From: Pseudoxanthomonas sp. F37
GTDB lineage: Bacteria > Pseudomonadota > Gammaproteobacteria > Xanthomonadales > Xanthomonadaceae
DNA length: 64,000 bases
NCBI RefSeq assembly: GCF_022965755.1
Contig: NZ_CP095187.1
Location: 2,232,001-2,296,000 of the forward strand
Direction: 5' to 3'
Positions 9,452 to 17,846 of the stretch are shown here, one piece after another. A program made the translations under genes and the position numbers. The notes under the pieces were generated by a model, which saw nothing but the letters and a program-made list of their open reading frames with translations, was not told the origin of the DNA and did not search any database. How positions within the stretch are numbered: the first letter of the stretch is position 1; each line of letters starts with the position of its first letter.

Positions 9452-9600
9452 TGAGAGCGGAGTGCGGCAGCCCGATATGTCGCTGTGCGTTAGCACGTGT
9501 AGGAGTCCGGGGCGCCGCACTCCGTACTCCCATCTCAAGCCCGAACAGTTGCACGGATGGCAGTCCGCAGTACAAGCCAGGGATCGATGGGAGTGCTCTC
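9452..9600 (+). ncRNA. Predicted IS110 bridge RNA
   Basis: Two stem-loops lie between the left end and the transposase. Loop 1 (9459-9523) is closed by a perfect 10 bp stem GGAGTGCGGC/GCCGCACTCC. Inside it ATGTCGCT (9477-9484) matches the left target ACGTCGCT with one G-U-compatible change. A GTGC/GCAC hairpin follows, then TGTAGGAG (9498-9505), the exact reverse complement of the right target CTCCTACA. Loop 2 (9524-9596) is closed by an 11 bp stem with one wobble pair. It holds ACAGTTG (9545-9551), identical to the right IS end, and ACAAG (9572-9576), complementary to the left end. This is the order of target- and donor-binding loops described for IS621. The 3' end is approximate. Confidence 0.82.
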
Positions 9601-9625
9601 GCCCCTAGGCTACTACGGAGTGCGC

Positions 9626-10549
9626 ATGAATTCGTACGTCGGCATCGATGTCTCCAAGGACGAACTGGTCGTCCATGTCCTGCCCGCCCAGCAGGACCGC
9701 GTGTTTCCCAACACCGCTCAGGGTCTAGTCGGACTGGTCGGCTGGCTGCTGGAACTGGAAGGCTGCCGGGTTGCCTTCGAGGCCAGCGGCGGCTATGAAC
9801 GCGATCTGTTGGATGGACTGCACCAGGCCGGTGTGGCGGCCGTGCGTTTGCCGGCCCGGCGTCCACGCGATCTGGCCAGAGCGTTGGGCTTGAAGGCCAA
9901 GACCGATGCCCTGGATGCCCGCGTGCTGGCCCTGGCCGCGCAGATGCTGCCGGCCACTACCACGCCCCCTGCGACCGCTCCGATGCAGAACCTGCGCGAG
10001 TGGTTGCAACTGCGCACGGCCCTGGTGCAGGAGCGCGACAATCATCGGCGACGGATCCAGCAGGTGCGCCAAGCCTCTGTGCAGACCTTCCTGCGCTCGG
10101 TCATCGACAGCCTGCAACAGCGAATTGCCCAGGTCGAGCAGCAACTACGCTGCGCCCTTGAACGCTGTCCCGTCCAGATCGGCGCCGCGCCGGGACTGGG
10201 CCCGATCCTGCGTGCCACCCTGGCCGCCCGCCTGTCGGAACTGGGCCAGCTGGACCGGCGGCAGATCGCCTCCCTGGTCGGTCTGGCGCCCTACAACCGC
10301 GACAGTGGACGCTGGCGTGGTCAGCGCTGCATCGGAGGCGGAAGGGCCGATGTGCGACGCGTGCTCTACATGGCGACCTGGGCCGCCATCCGGGCACGCT
10401 CACCCCTGGCGCAGACCTACCAGCGGCTGGTAGCCGCAGGTAAACCCAAGAAGCTCGCAGTGACCGCCTGCATGCGCAAGTACCTGACCATGCTCAACGC
10501 CATGGCGCGCGATCAAGCGCCATGGGCGCCTGCTACGTCGACGGCCTAG
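9626..10549 (+). CDS. IS110-family transposase (bridge-RNA-guided recombinase)
   Basis: 307 aa. The N-terminal RuvC-like DEDD domain shows YVGIDVSKD (Asp8), AFEASGGYE (Glu52) and KTDALDA (Asp94, Asp97). The C-terminal transposase_20 domain holds GAAPGLGPI and the Ser-containing RDSGRWRGQ (Ser227, the likely catalytic serine), then ADVRRVLYMA. A helical linker (about residues 120-180) joins them. The length is normal and the reading frame intact, so the element may be active. Start ATG at 9626, with GGAG 5 nt upstream; upstream in-frame ATGs lie inside the bridge RNA. The stop codon is part of the right subterminal repeat. Confidence 0.93.
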   Translation: MNSYVGIDVSKDELVVHVLPAQQDRVFPNTAQGLVGLVGWLLELEGCRVAFEASGGYERDLLDGLHQAGVAAVRLPARRPRDLARALGLKAKTDALDARVLALAAQMLPATTTPPATAPMQNLREWLQLRTALVQERDNHRRRIQQVRQASVQTFLRSVIDSLQQRIAQVEQQLRCALERCPVQIGAAPGLGPILRATLAARLSELGQLDRRQIASLVGLAPYNRDSGRWRGQRCIGGGRADVRRVLYMATWAAIRARSPLAQTYQRLVAAGKPKKLAVTACMRKYLTMLNAMARDQAPWAPATSTA

Positions 10550-10561
10550 ACACAGTTGACT

Positions 10562-10570
10562 CCTACAGGG
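10562..10570. repeat. Right remnant of the interrupted REP-like repeat
   Basis: CCTACAGGG completes the palindrome broken at 9422: together the flanks read GACGTCGCTCCTACAGGG, the mirror of the left arm at 9296-9322. Confidence 0.8.
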
Positions 10571-10582
10571 AAACGATGCGAT

Positions 10583-12151
10583 TCAGGAGCTGCACGACAG
10601 CATCGAACAACCCGCGCGATCGCGTGCCCAGTCGGGGCGACGCCCGGCATAGCGCTCGCGGCCCGGCTGGTCGTCGTACGGCCGGCGCATGACGTCCAGC
10701 AGTTCATGGACGCCGGACAGGTCGCCCGCTTCGGCGGCTTCGATGGCCTGCTGGGCCAGGTAGTTGCGCAGCACGTAGCGGGGATTGGCCAGGCGCATGC
10801 GCTCGCGGCGCGCGCCGGCATCGAGCGCGTCCTCGTCGCGGCGGCGTGCGTATGCGGCCAGCCAGTCGCGCAGCGCCGGCGCGACGGCCTCGCGCTTCGG
10901 CGGATCGTAGAAGGCGTCATCGAAGGCCGACAGCGAGGCATCCGATGGATCCGCATCGATCAGCGCACGGAAGAACAGCGTCATGTCGACCTCGCCTTCC
11001 TGCAGGAGGCCGAGGAGGACTTCCATGCGCACGACATCTTCGTCGCGGCACTCGGCCAAGCCCAGCTTGCGTGCGATGTTGTCGCGATCGGCCCGCGCGT
11101 AGGCGTCGGCGAAGCGCTGCAACCCTTCCTGCAGGGCCTCCACTCCGTCCAACAAGGGCGACAGCGCCTGCGCGAAGCGGCTCAGGTTCCAGCCCGCCAC
11201 CCGCGGCTGCCAGCCGAAGCGATAGCGACGGCCCTGCGCGTCGGTCGTGTTCGGCGTCCAGTCCGGATCGTAGTTGTCGATCCAGCCGTAGGGGCCGTAG
11301 TCGATGGTCAGGCCGAGCACCGACATGTTGTCGGTGTTCATCACGCCATGCACGAAGCCCACGCGCATCCAGTGCGCCACCATCGCCGCCGTGCGTTCGC
11401 AGACCTCGGCGAACCAGGCCGCATAGAGCGACTCGCCTTCCCCCGCCAGGTGGGGAAAATCGCGCCGGATCGTGAAGTCCACCAGTGCGCGCAGCAGCTC
11501 CGTTTCGCCGCGCGAGGCCGGCAACTGGTAATGGCCGAAGCGCAGGAACGACGGCGCCACGCGGCACACGATCGCACCCGGCTCGGGCTGCGGATGGCCG
11601 TCGTAGAACATGTCGCGCACGACCTGCTCGCCCGTGCCGACCAGGCTCAAGGCCCGCGTGGTGGGCACGCCCAGATGGTGCATGGCCTCGCTGCACAGGA
11701 ACTCGCGGATCGAGGAGCGCAGCACCGCGCGTCCATCGGCCGTGCGCGAGTACGGCGTCGGTCCTGCGCCTTTGAGCTGCAGTTCCCAGCGTTCGCCGCG
11801 CGCATTGACCGCCTCGCCCAGCATGATGGCGCGGCCATCGCCGAGTTGCCCGGCCCAATGGCCGAACTGGTGGCCGCCATAGTTGCCGGCGTAAGGCCGC
11901 ATGCCGGACAGCAGCGCGTTGCCGCCGAACACCTGTGCGAATGCGGGAGACGCGACATCGGCGTCGTCCAGCCCCAGCAGCGCCGCCACTTCGCGCGAAT
12001 GCGCCAGCAGCGTCGGGGCGAGGACCGGCGTGGGGTCGGCCGGCGACCACAACGCGCCACGAACCTCGCGGCGCCGGGATCCCTGTTCCGGGTCTCCCGG
12101 CAGTTCGCGGACGAAGCGGTTGTCGAAGCGCAGGGCGTCCAGGCCGCTCAT
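10583..12151 (-). CDS. selO: Protein adenylyltransferase SelO (YdiU family)
   Basis: 522 aa pseudokinase-like enzyme that transfers AMP from ATP to Ser/Thr/Tyr of target proteins; E. coli SelO is linked to redox stress. Visible family motifs: [33 protein letters not shown] (nucleotide-binding Lys), [18 protein letters not shown], the metal-binding [10 protein letters not shown] and [10 protein letters not shown]. The C-terminus ends CSMLSCSS, the Cys-Ser-Ser tail where eukaryotic members carry selenocysteine. The protein is somewhat longer than the E. coli one (478 aa). The start ATG overlaps the trhO stop by 4 bp, so the two are coupled in one operon. Confidence 0.94.
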   Translation of the reverse strand: MSGLDALRFDNRFVRELPGDPEQGSRRREVRGALWSPADPTPVLAPTLLAHSREVAALLGLDDADVASPAFAQVFGGNALLSGMRPYAGNYGGHQFGHWAGQLGDGRAIMLGEAVNARGERWELQLKGAGPTPYSRTADGRAVLRSSIREFLCSEAMHHLGVPTTRALSLVGTGEQVVRDMFYDGHPQPEPGAIVCRVAPSFLRFGHYQLPASRGETELLRALVDFTIRRDFPHLAGEGESLYAAWFAEVCERTAAMVAHWMRVGFVHGVMNTDNMSVLGLTIDYGPYGWIDNYDPDWTPNTTDAQGRRYRFGWQPRVAGWNLSRFAQALSPLLDGVEALQEGLQRFADAYARADRDNIARKLGLAECRDEDVVRMEVLLGLLQEGEVDMTLFFRALIDADPSDASLSAFDDAFYDPPKREAVAPALRDWLAAYARRRDEDALDAGARRERMRLANPRYVLRNYLAQQAIEAAEAGDLSGVHELLDVMRRPYDDQPGRERYAGRRPDWARDRAGCSMLSCSS

Positions 12152-12897
12152 GCGGCGTCCGCGGCCCCGTCCACCAGCGGCGTCAGGTCCGGCCGCAGCG
12201 CCACGCGCTCATCGAACACGAAACAGGCGCCGTCGTAGCCGAAGCCGCCGACCTGTTCGAAGTAGCCCAGGATGCCGTCGTCCAGCTGCAGCACGTTGTC
12301 CATGCCGTCGGCCTGCATCCACAGCGCGGCCTTTTCGCAGCGGATGCCGCCGGTGCAGAAACTGACCACCGTGGCGTCCCTCAGTGCATCGCGATGCGGC
12401 TCCAGCGCGGCCGGCAGGTCGGTGAACTTCTCGATCGGCAGCGTCAGCGCACCGGCGAAGGTGCCGTAGGCGATCTCCTGCTGGTTGCGGGTATCCAGCA
12501 TCACCACGCGACGGCCGGCATCGTCGTGCCCCCGTTCCAGCCAGCGGGCCAGCGTGGCGGGGGCGACGACGGGCGCCCGCGCGCGTTCGGGCGTGGTGCC
12601 GGGGCGGCGGAAGCTGATGATCTCCGGCTTCACCTTGACCTTCAGGCGCGCGAACGGGACCCGGCCACTGGTGCTGTACTTCACCCGCAGGCCGGCGAAG
12701 CGCGCGTCATCACGCAGCGGGGCAAGGAAGGATTCGATCGCGTCCGCGTCGCCGGCCAGGAACAGGTTCAGCCCCTCGCCCGCCACCAGCACCGAGCCGC
12801 GCAGCGACAGTGCGCCGGCACGCGCATGCAGGGTGGCCGCGAAGTCGGCGGGCGCTTCGATGGGCGTGAAGTGGTAGGCGGCGATATTGGTGACCAT
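12148..12897 (-). CDS. trhO: tRNA uridine(34) hydroxylase TrhO (rhodanese-like, YceA)
   Basis: 249 aa. An N-terminal acylphosphatase-like domain (about residues 1-95: [29 protein letters not shown]) precedes a rhodanese domain with [19 protein letters not shown] and the active-site loop [11 protein letters not shown] (Cys181, Cys187). TrhO makes 5-hydroxyuridine at position 34 of tRNAs, using molecular oxygen. It is slightly shorter than E. coli YceA (350 aa), lacking the C-terminal zinc-like extension, which is usual for this branch. First gene of the trhO-selO operon. Its promoter region faces the arsR promoter. Confidence 0.9.
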   Translation of the reverse strand: MVTNIAAYHFTPIEAPADFAATLHARAGALSLRGSVLVAGEGLNLFLAGDADAIESFLAPLRDDARFAGLRVKYSTSGRVPFARLKVKVKPEIISFRRPGTTPERARAPVVAPATLARWLERGHDDAGRRVVMLDTRNQQEIAYGTFAGALTLPIEKFTDLPAALEPHRDALRDATVVSFCTGGIRCEKAALWMQADGMDNVLQLDDGILGYFEQVGGFGYDGACFVFDERVALRPDLTPLVDGAADAA

Positions 12898-12934
12898 GCC
12901 GCGATTTTACCGTCCGTCGGCCGGCAGCCCTTCA

Positions 12935-12992
12935 TTCAACCAGGTGGTTGACAGTCATCGACCCAGCCAGGATATTCAACCGCATGGTTGAA
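12935..12992 (+). promoter_or_regulatory. arsR promoter with two palindromic operators
   Basis: TTGACA (12948-12953), a 17 bp spacer and GATATT (12971-12976) form a good sigma-70 promoter. Two copies of the dyad TTCAACC-N4-GGTTGA sit at 12935-12952 (overlapping the -35) and 12975-12992 (TTCAACCGCATGGTTGAA, covering the start codon). Their centres are 40 bp apart. The predicted start of transcription falls at or next to the ATG, so the mRNA would be leaderless. Autorepression by the ArsR protein is the natural reading. Confidence 0.75.
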
Positions 12993-13346
12993 CAAGACAC
13001 GGACCGGCTGGACGCCCTCTTCCACGCACTGGCCGACGGCACACGCCGCCGCATGCTCCGCAGCCTGGGCGGGCAGCCGCGCAGCGTCGGCGAGCTGGCG
13101 GCGCCCTTCCGCATCTCGCTGGCCGCGGCCTCCAAGCACATCAAGGTGCTCGAGCGCGCCGGCCTGGTCACGCGGCAGATCCGCGGCCGCACCCACCTGT
13201 GCCACCTGCAGCCGCAGGCGCTGGCCGAAGGCGAAGCCTGGCTGCGCCATTACGCGCAGTTCTGGACCGCCCGCCTGGACGCGCTCGATGCGGTCCTGCA
13301 GGAGGACACGCCATGCCCTTCCTTTCCGACCGAGAGCCCATCATGA
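12984..13346 (+). CDS. ArsR/SmtB-family transcriptional regulator
   Basis: 120 aa winged-helix repressor: ALFHALADGTRRRMLRSL, GELAAPF, and the recognition helix SLAAASKHIKVLERAGLVTRQI. There is no Cys/His metal site of the ArsR or SmtB kind, so it belongs to the metal-free branch usually paired with SRPBCC (AHSA1-like) proteins. Start ATG at 12984: an upstream ATG at 12948 would lie inside the promoter. The operator palindrome itself encodes the first codons (Met-Val-Glu). The gene overlaps the SRPBCC gene, so the two are co-expressed. Confidence 0.9.
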   Translation: MVEQDTDRLDALFHALADGTRRRMLRSLGGQPRSVGELAAPFRISLAAASKHIKVLERAGLVTRQIRGRTHLCHLQPQALAEGEAWLRHYAQFWTARLDALDAVLQEDTPCPSFPTESPS

Positions 13347-13801
13347 CGACGTCTTCCGCCACCGCCACCGCCACGGTCGAGGTGACCGTGCACCGCGGCT
13401 TCGCCGTGTCCGCCGAACGGGTGTTCGACGCCTGGCTGACGCCCCGCCTGCTGGGCCAATGGATGGTCGGTCCGGACGTACGCGAGGAAAAGCTGCTGCG
13501 CCTGGACGTGGACCCGCGGGTCGGCGGCCGCTTCTCGATGCTCGTCGAACGCGACGGCGAGCGCATCGACCATGTCGGCGAATATCTGATCATCGAGCGG
13601 CCGCATCGGCTGTCCTTCACCTGGACCATCGCCGGTGAGGCCGACCAGGATGGCAGCCGCGTGGATATCGTGATTTCCCCGACGGACGCCGGCTGCGAGC
13701 TCCGGCTCACCCACACGCTGCCACGCGCCTGGGCGGACTACGCCGACCGCACGCAGCAGGGCTGGTCGCGCATGCTCGAGGCCCTGCACGCGATATTCTG
13801 A
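13313..13801 (+). CDS. SRPBCC (AHSA1/START-like) domain protein
   Basis: 162 aa. One AHSA1-type ligand-binding domain: VHRGFAVSAERVFDAWLTP, LLGQWMVGP, DVDPRVGGRFSMLVERDG, the strand RLSFTWTI, and the closing GWSRMLEALHAIF. These proteins bind hydrophobic ligands; the ligand is unknown here. Start: AGGAGG lies 7 nt before the ATG at 13313, which favours it over the in-frame ATG at 13343 that would touch the arsR stop. The first ten residues would then be an extension not seen in most family members. Partner of the upstream ArsR repressor. Confidence 0.85.
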   Translation: MPFLSDREPIMTTSSATATATVEVTVHRGFAVSAERVFDAWLTPRLLGQWMVGPDVREEKLLRLDVDPRVGGRFSMLVERDGERIDHVGEYLIIERPHRLSFTWTIAGEADQDGSRVDIVISPTDAGCELRLTHTLPRAWADYADRTQQGWSRMLEALHAIF

Positions 13802-13843
13802 GGCTGTCGCAGCCCATCCGGCGGGACGAGCAACGCCCGGCTT

Positions 13844-14206
13844 TCAGAGCAGCAGCCAGGGCAAGGCCAGCGTCACCGCGACGATGAAGAGCATCGCCGC
13901 CAGCACGCCGACGACGTACAGCGGCCGGTCGCGCAGCAGGCCGGCGAAGGTCTCGGCGCGCCCCTCCCGCTCGGCAGTGGCGCGCTCGGAGCGCGCACGG
14001 TCGCGGCGCAGCGCCTGGTAGTCGGCCATCAGGGCCTTCGCGCGGGCCAGCTGGCCGGTGTCCTCGATCCACAGCCCGCCTGAAGAGATGCCCCAGGGGC
14101 TCGGCTGGGTCTCGTAGAAATCGATCGCGTTCGCCCGCAGCAGGTCGCGTACTTCATCGGCCTCGTCGGCCGGTACGTTGCGCAGGTTGAGGAAGAGTTT
14201 CGCCAT
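13844..14206 (-). CDS. DUF6164 family small membrane protein
   Basis: 120 aa. The N-terminal half (MAKLFLNLRNVPADEADEV, DFYETQPSPWGISSGGLW) is a soluble domain resembling DUF6164. A charged Arg/Glu helix (about 62-85) follows, and one or two hydrophobic segments at the C-terminus (about 95-120) anchor it in the membrane. No function is known. Common in gamma-proteobacteria, including xanthomonads. It converges with the SRPBCC gene. Confidence 0.8.
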   Translation of the reverse strand: MAKLFLNLRNVPADEADEVRDLLRANAIDFYETQPSPWGISSGGLWIEDTGQLARAKALMADYQALRRDRARSERATAEREGRAETFAGLLRDRPLYVVGVLAAMLFIVAVTLALPWLLL

Positions 14207-14282
14207 CGCGGCAGTCTAGCCGGTCAGCGTGCGGCGCACCGGCGTGCGGTACGCTGCGCGTCCCCTCCCGTCCGGATGTCCG

Positions 14283-14717
14283 ATGCGCGCCCTGTTGCTT
14301 GCCCTCTCGCTGACCCTGCTCGCCGCCTGTACGCCCCCCGGCCCGCCGCCCGGTGGCAGCGTCGCCGAATTGCAGCGCCTGGATACCCGCGCAGGCACGG
14401 GCACCGTCGCCACCAGCAGCAGCGACGTCACCGTGCACTACACCGGCTGGCTGTATGACGAGAACGCGCCCGACAAGCACGGCGTGAAGTTCGACAGCTC
14501 GGTCGACCGCGGCCAGCCGTTCACCTTCCTGCTGGGCGCGGGCCAGGTGATCCGCGGTTGGGACGAAGGCGTGGCGGGCATGAAGGTGGGCGGCAAGCGC
14601 ACGCTGCTGATTCCAGCCGACCTGGGCTACGGCAGCAATGGCGCGGGCGGCGTGATCCCGCCCGGCGCGTCGCTGGTGTTCGACGTGGAGCTGCTGGATG
14701 TCAAGCCGCACGAGTGA
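14283..14717 (+). CDS. FKBP-type peptidyl-prolyl isomerase, lipoprotein
   Basis: 144 aa. Signal peptide with lipobox LAAC (Cys16), then a short Pro/Gly linker and a complete FKBP domain at about residues 35-143: [59 protein letters not shown] and [16 protein letters not shown]. The aromatic residues lining the Pro-binding pocket are present. It should catalyse prolyl isomerisation in the periplasm, bound to a membrane. Start ATG at 14283, the one directly before the signal peptide. Divergent from the DUF6164 gene. Confidence 0.92.
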   Translation: MRALLLALSLTLLAACTPPGPPPGGSVAELQRLDTRAGTGTVATSSSDVTVHYTGWLYDENAPDKHGVKFDSSVDRGQPFTFLLGAGQVIRGWDEGVAGMKVGGKRTLLIPADLGYGSNGAGGVIPPGASLVFDVELLDVKPHE

Positions 14718-14749
14718 GCGGCGATATCGTCGCCGGAGCGAAGGCCAGT

Positions 14750-14866
14750 GCGGGAGCGACGTGAGTCGCGAGCTTCCGGCAAGGGAAAAGGCCTGCCGGA
14801 CGCGATAAGGCGGACCGGACGCCGCATGCCCGGCGGTGCGTTCATCGCGACTGGCGTCGCTCCCGC
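14750..14866. repeat. Intact REP-like inverted pair (IS110 target family)
   Basis: GCGGGAGCGACGTGAGTCGCG (14750-14770) faces TCGCGACTGGCGTCGCTCCC (14845-14864). It is the same repeat as the one broken by the IS at 9296-9422/10562, here uninterrupted. It separates the FKBP gene from the converging serine hydrolase gene and may act as a terminator for both. Confidence 0.8.
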
Positions 14867-14887
14867 CTCTGCCATCCCGACCTCGGC

Positions 14888-16486
14888 TTACTCCACCGGC
14901 GCCAGCCGCAGGTCGTGGAAGTCGAAGCTGAAATCGGTCAGCGGCGAGATCGCTTCCATCCGCGCTTCGCGGATGCCGCCATCCGGTTTCAGCGAGAAGG
15001 TCAGGAAGGCGTCGGCATTGAGCCAGCGCTCGCGCCAGCGCACCACGAAGGTGTCGTGCTGCCACGGCTGCAGGTCGCCCACCAGTTCGGGCGTACGGCT
15101 GAAGCGCAGGACCAGGCCATCGCCTTCCTGCGCCACCACGACATCGCCATACCAGGGGTCGCGCAGCGTGCCGGCGTATTCCGGCAACGGCAGCGACGGC
15201 TTGGAGGCGGCATCGCGCGCGGCCTGCAGCTTCTGCCAGTGCGCGTCGGCATCGCCCTTGGCCTGGGCGACCTGCGCCTGGTAGGCCGCCAGCCAGTCGG
15301 TGCCGCTGTCGGCCAGATACGCATCCAGCACTTTCAGCGTGATCGCGTGGAAGGCGGCGCCGACTTCCTGGTTGGTCAGCACCACCACGCCCAGCTTCTG
15401 CTCCGGCACCAGCGTGACGCGCGAGACCATGCCCGGCCATCCGCCGGTGTGCCAGACCAGCTTGCGGCCCTGGAAGTCGGAGACCATCCAACCCTCGCCA
15501 TACCCCAGGAAGTTCGGCTTCGCGGCCTTCAGCGCTTCCACCTTGGGTTCGGAAATCGGGATCGGCGTGACCAGCGACCACATCGCCTTCTGCCGGGCGG
15601 GCGTGAACAGGGCCTGCTCGCGCCCCTTCGCATCGCGATAGAGGCCACCGGCAAGTTGGGCGTTCATCCACTTGGCCATGTCCTCGACGCTGGAATAGAT
15701 CCCGCCCGCGCCCGCGACGTTGCGCCACGTCATCCGCGGCGCCGGCTGCAGGGCGCTGAAGTCCGCCTTGGCATGCCCGGTGGCGACGTTGTCGCCCGGT
15801 TTCAGCGCATCGCTGTTGTAGCGTGTCTGGCGCATGCCCAGCGGCTGGAAGATGCGGCTGCGCAGGAACTGCTCGTAGGACTGGCCGCTGGCCTGCTCGA
15901 TCACCAGCTGCGCCACGCCGTAGAGGATGTTGTCGTAGGCGTAGCGCTCGCGGAAGCCCCCGCTGAGCGGCACATCGCGCAGGCGCTCGGCCACTTCGCG
16001 GTTGCTGTAGGTGGTGGTGGGCCAGTACAGCAGGTCGCCCGCCCCCAGTCCCAGCCCGCTGCGGTGGACCAGCAGGTCGCGGATGCGCATCTCGCGGGTG
16101 ACGTACGGATCGGTCATGCGGAACCATGGCAGGTGGTCGATGACGCGATCCTCCAGATCGAGCTTGCCTTCGTCGGCCAGCATCGACAGCGAGGCCGACG
16201 TGAACGCCTTGGTGTTGGAGGCGATGGCGAACATGGTGTGCGCATCCACCTTGGCCGGCCTGCCCAGCTCGCGCTCGCCCCAGCCCTTGGCCAGGACCAC
16301 CTCGCCGTCCTTCACCACCGCCACTGCGATGCCGGGCACGTCGAACGCCTTGCGGACCGATTCGACATACGCATCGAGGTCCTGCAGTTCGGGCGGGGGC
16401 GGCGCCTGCCGGGCGAAGGCCGCCGGGGCGGCCAGGCACAGCAGCAGCAGGGCGCGGCGCACGGCCGCAGGCGCGAGTGGATGCAT
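14888..16486 (-). CDS. Serine hydrolase, beta-lactamase class C / PBP4-like family
   Basis: 532 aa with a cleavable signal peptide (hydrophobic run at residues 11-24, AFA-R cleavage). The beta-lactamase-family motifs are intact: SNTK (Ser90, Lys93), YDN (184-186) and HTGG near residue 345. A C-terminal lipocalin-like extension of about 120 residues (DUF3471 type) follows the catalytic domain. Such proteins are periplasmic esterases or D-aminopeptidase-like hydrolases more often than true beta-lactamases. Start ATG at 16486, with GGGGA 6 nt upstream. It diverges from the flavoprotein gene. Confidence 0.88.
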   Translation of the reverse strand: MHPLAPAAVRRALLLLCLAAPAAFARQAPPPPELQDLDAYVESVRKAFDVPGIAVAVVKDGEVVLAKGWGERELGRPAKVDAHTMFAIASNTKAFTSASLSMLADEGKLDLEDRVIDHLPWFRMTDPYVTREMRIRDLLVHRSGLGLGAGDLLYWPTTTYSNREVAERLRDVPLSGGFRERYAYDNILYGVAQLVIEQASGQSYEQFLRSRIFQPLGMRQTRYNSDALKPGDNVATGHAKADFSALQPAPRMTWRNVAGAGGIYSSVEDMAKWMNAQLAGGLYRDAKGREQALFTPARQKAMWSLVTPIPISEPKVEALKAAKPNFLGYGEGWMVSDFQGRKLVWHTGGWPGMVSRVTLVPEQKLGVVVLTNQEVGAAFHAITLKVLDAYLADSGTDWLAAYQAQVAQAKGDADAHWQKLQAARDAASKPSLPLPEYAGTLRDPWYGDVVVAQEGDGLVLRFSRTPELVGDLQPWQHDTFVVRWRERWLNADAFLTFSLKPDGGIREARMEAISPLTDFSFDFHDLRLAPVE

Positions 16487-16577
16487 CAGGTGTCCCCGTT
16501 CGAATCTGCGCGCGACGATACCGCACCTGGCATGGGCGGTGTGCCCGACGAAGGCGCCTGTCTGCGCGCGGCATACT

Positions 16578-17846
16578 ATGCCGATGCCCCGATCGCAGTC
16601 CGACACCGCCGCCCCCACCTCCACCGTCGCCGTCATCGGGGGCGGCCCCGCGGGCCTGATGGCGGCCGAAACCCTGCGCGCGGCAGGCCTGCAGGTGGAT
16701 CTCTACGACGCCAAGGGCTCGGTGGGGCGCAAGTTCCTGATCGCCGGCAAGGGCGGCCTGAACCTGACCCACTCGGACCCGTTCGATGCCTTCGTCGCGC
16801 GCTACGGCGAACGTGCGCCTGACGTATCCACCTGGCTGCGCCGCTTCGACGCCGATGCGCTGCGTGCCTGGGCGCGCGGGCTGGGCGTGGACACCTTCGT
16901 GGGCACATCCGGGCGCGTTTTCCCTACCGATCTCAAGGCCGCGCCCCTGCTGCGCGGCTGGGTACGCCGCCTGCGCGAACAGGGCGTGCGCTTCCACGTG
17001 CTGCATCGCTGGCTGGGCTGGGATCCGGACGGCGCATTGCGCTTCGCCACCCCGCAGGGCGAGGCCCCCGTGCGGTGCGACGCGGTGGTGCTGGCCCTGG
17101 GCGGCGGCAGCTGGCCGGAGCTGGGCTCGGACGGTCGCTGGGTTGGCGTCCTGCAGGCGCGCGAGATCGGCATCGCGCCGCTGCGACCCTCCAATTGCGG
17201 TTTTGACATCGACTGGAGCGACCACCTCGCCAGCCGCTTCGCGGGCGAGCCCTTGAAGCCGGTCACCGCGCACTGGCACGACGACGCGGGCAGACCGCAC
17301 CAACGCCAGGGCGAGTGCGTGATCACCGCCACCGGCATCGAAGGCAGCCTGGTCTACGCGCTGTCGCCGATGCTGCGCGATGCGATCGCGCGCGACGGCC
17401 ATGCCACGCTGGTGCTGGACCTGTTGCCGGGGCGCGAGGAAAGCGATCTGCGGCGCCGGCTGGCCAAGCCGCGCGGTTCCCGCAGCCTGAGCGAGCACCT
17501 GCGCCGGGAAGCCGGGGTCAGTGGCGTGCGTGCGGCGCTGCTGTACGAAGTGCTCGACAAGGCCGCGATGGCCGATCCGGCGAAGATCGCCGCGACACTG
17601 AAGCGGTTTCCGTTCCGGCTGCAGCGCACGCGTCCCATCGCAGAAGCCATCAGCAGCGCGGGCGGCATACCGATGGAAGCGCTGGACCAGGGCCTGATGC
17701 TGCGGCAGTTGCCAGGCGTGTTCGCCGCCGGTGAGATGCTCGACTGGGAAGCACCCACCGGCGGCTACCTGCTGACGGCGTGCTTCGCCAGCGGCCGCCA
17801 GGCCGCGCTCGGCGTGGTCGACTGGCTGGCGCAACGCAACGCCTGA
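16578..17846 (+). CDS. TIGR03862 family flavoprotein (HI0933-like oxidoreductase)
   Basis: 422 aa. FAD-binding VIGGGPAGLMAAE near residue 20, then the family motif SVGRKFLIAGKGGLNLTHSDP, which differs from the sister protein at 4593-5774 by GGLNLTHS in place of GGRCNFTN. C-terminal GEMLDWEAPTGGYLLTACFASG contacts FAD. Substrate unknown. Two ATGs (16578 and 16584) are possible and neither has a clear ribosome site. The shift from GGRCN to GGLNL is a fixed difference between the two subfamilies. Confidence 0.87.
   Translation: MPMPRSQSDTAAPTSTVAVIGGGPAGLMAAETLRAAGLQVDLYDAKGSVGRKFLIAGKGGLNLTHSDPFDAFVARYGERAPDVSTWLRRFDADALRAWARGLGVDTFVGTSGRVFPTDLKAAPLLRGWVRRLREQGVRFHVLHRWLGWDPDGALRFATPQGEAPVRCDAVVLALGGGSWPELGSDGRWVGVLQAREIGIAPLRPSNCGFDIDWSDHLASRFAGEPLKPVTAHWHDDAGRPHQRQGECVITATGIEGSLVYALSPMLRDAIARDGHATLVLDLLPGREESDLRRRLAKPRGSRSLSEHLRREAGVSGVRAALLYEVLDKAAMADPAKIAATLKRFPFRLQRTRPIAEAISSAGGIPMEALDQGLMLRQLPGVFAAGEMLDWEAPTGGYLLTACFASGRQAALGVVDWLAQRNA

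Larger units (their letters stand above)
9421..10559 (+). mobile_element. IS110-family insertion sequence
   Basis: About 1.14 kb. Ends were set by rebuilding the interrupted repeat: GACGTCG-CT on the left joins CT-CCTACAGGG on the right, so CT is the shared core dinucleotide (9421-9422 and 10560-10561). An 8 bp subterminal inverted repeat, TGTGTCTA (9423-9430) and TAGACACA (10547-10554), brackets it. There is no longer target duplication, as expected for IS110 recombination. The long non-coding part is on the left (about 200 bp) and only about 10 bp follow the transposase, the architecture of the IS110 rather than the IS1111 group. Confidence 0.9.
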
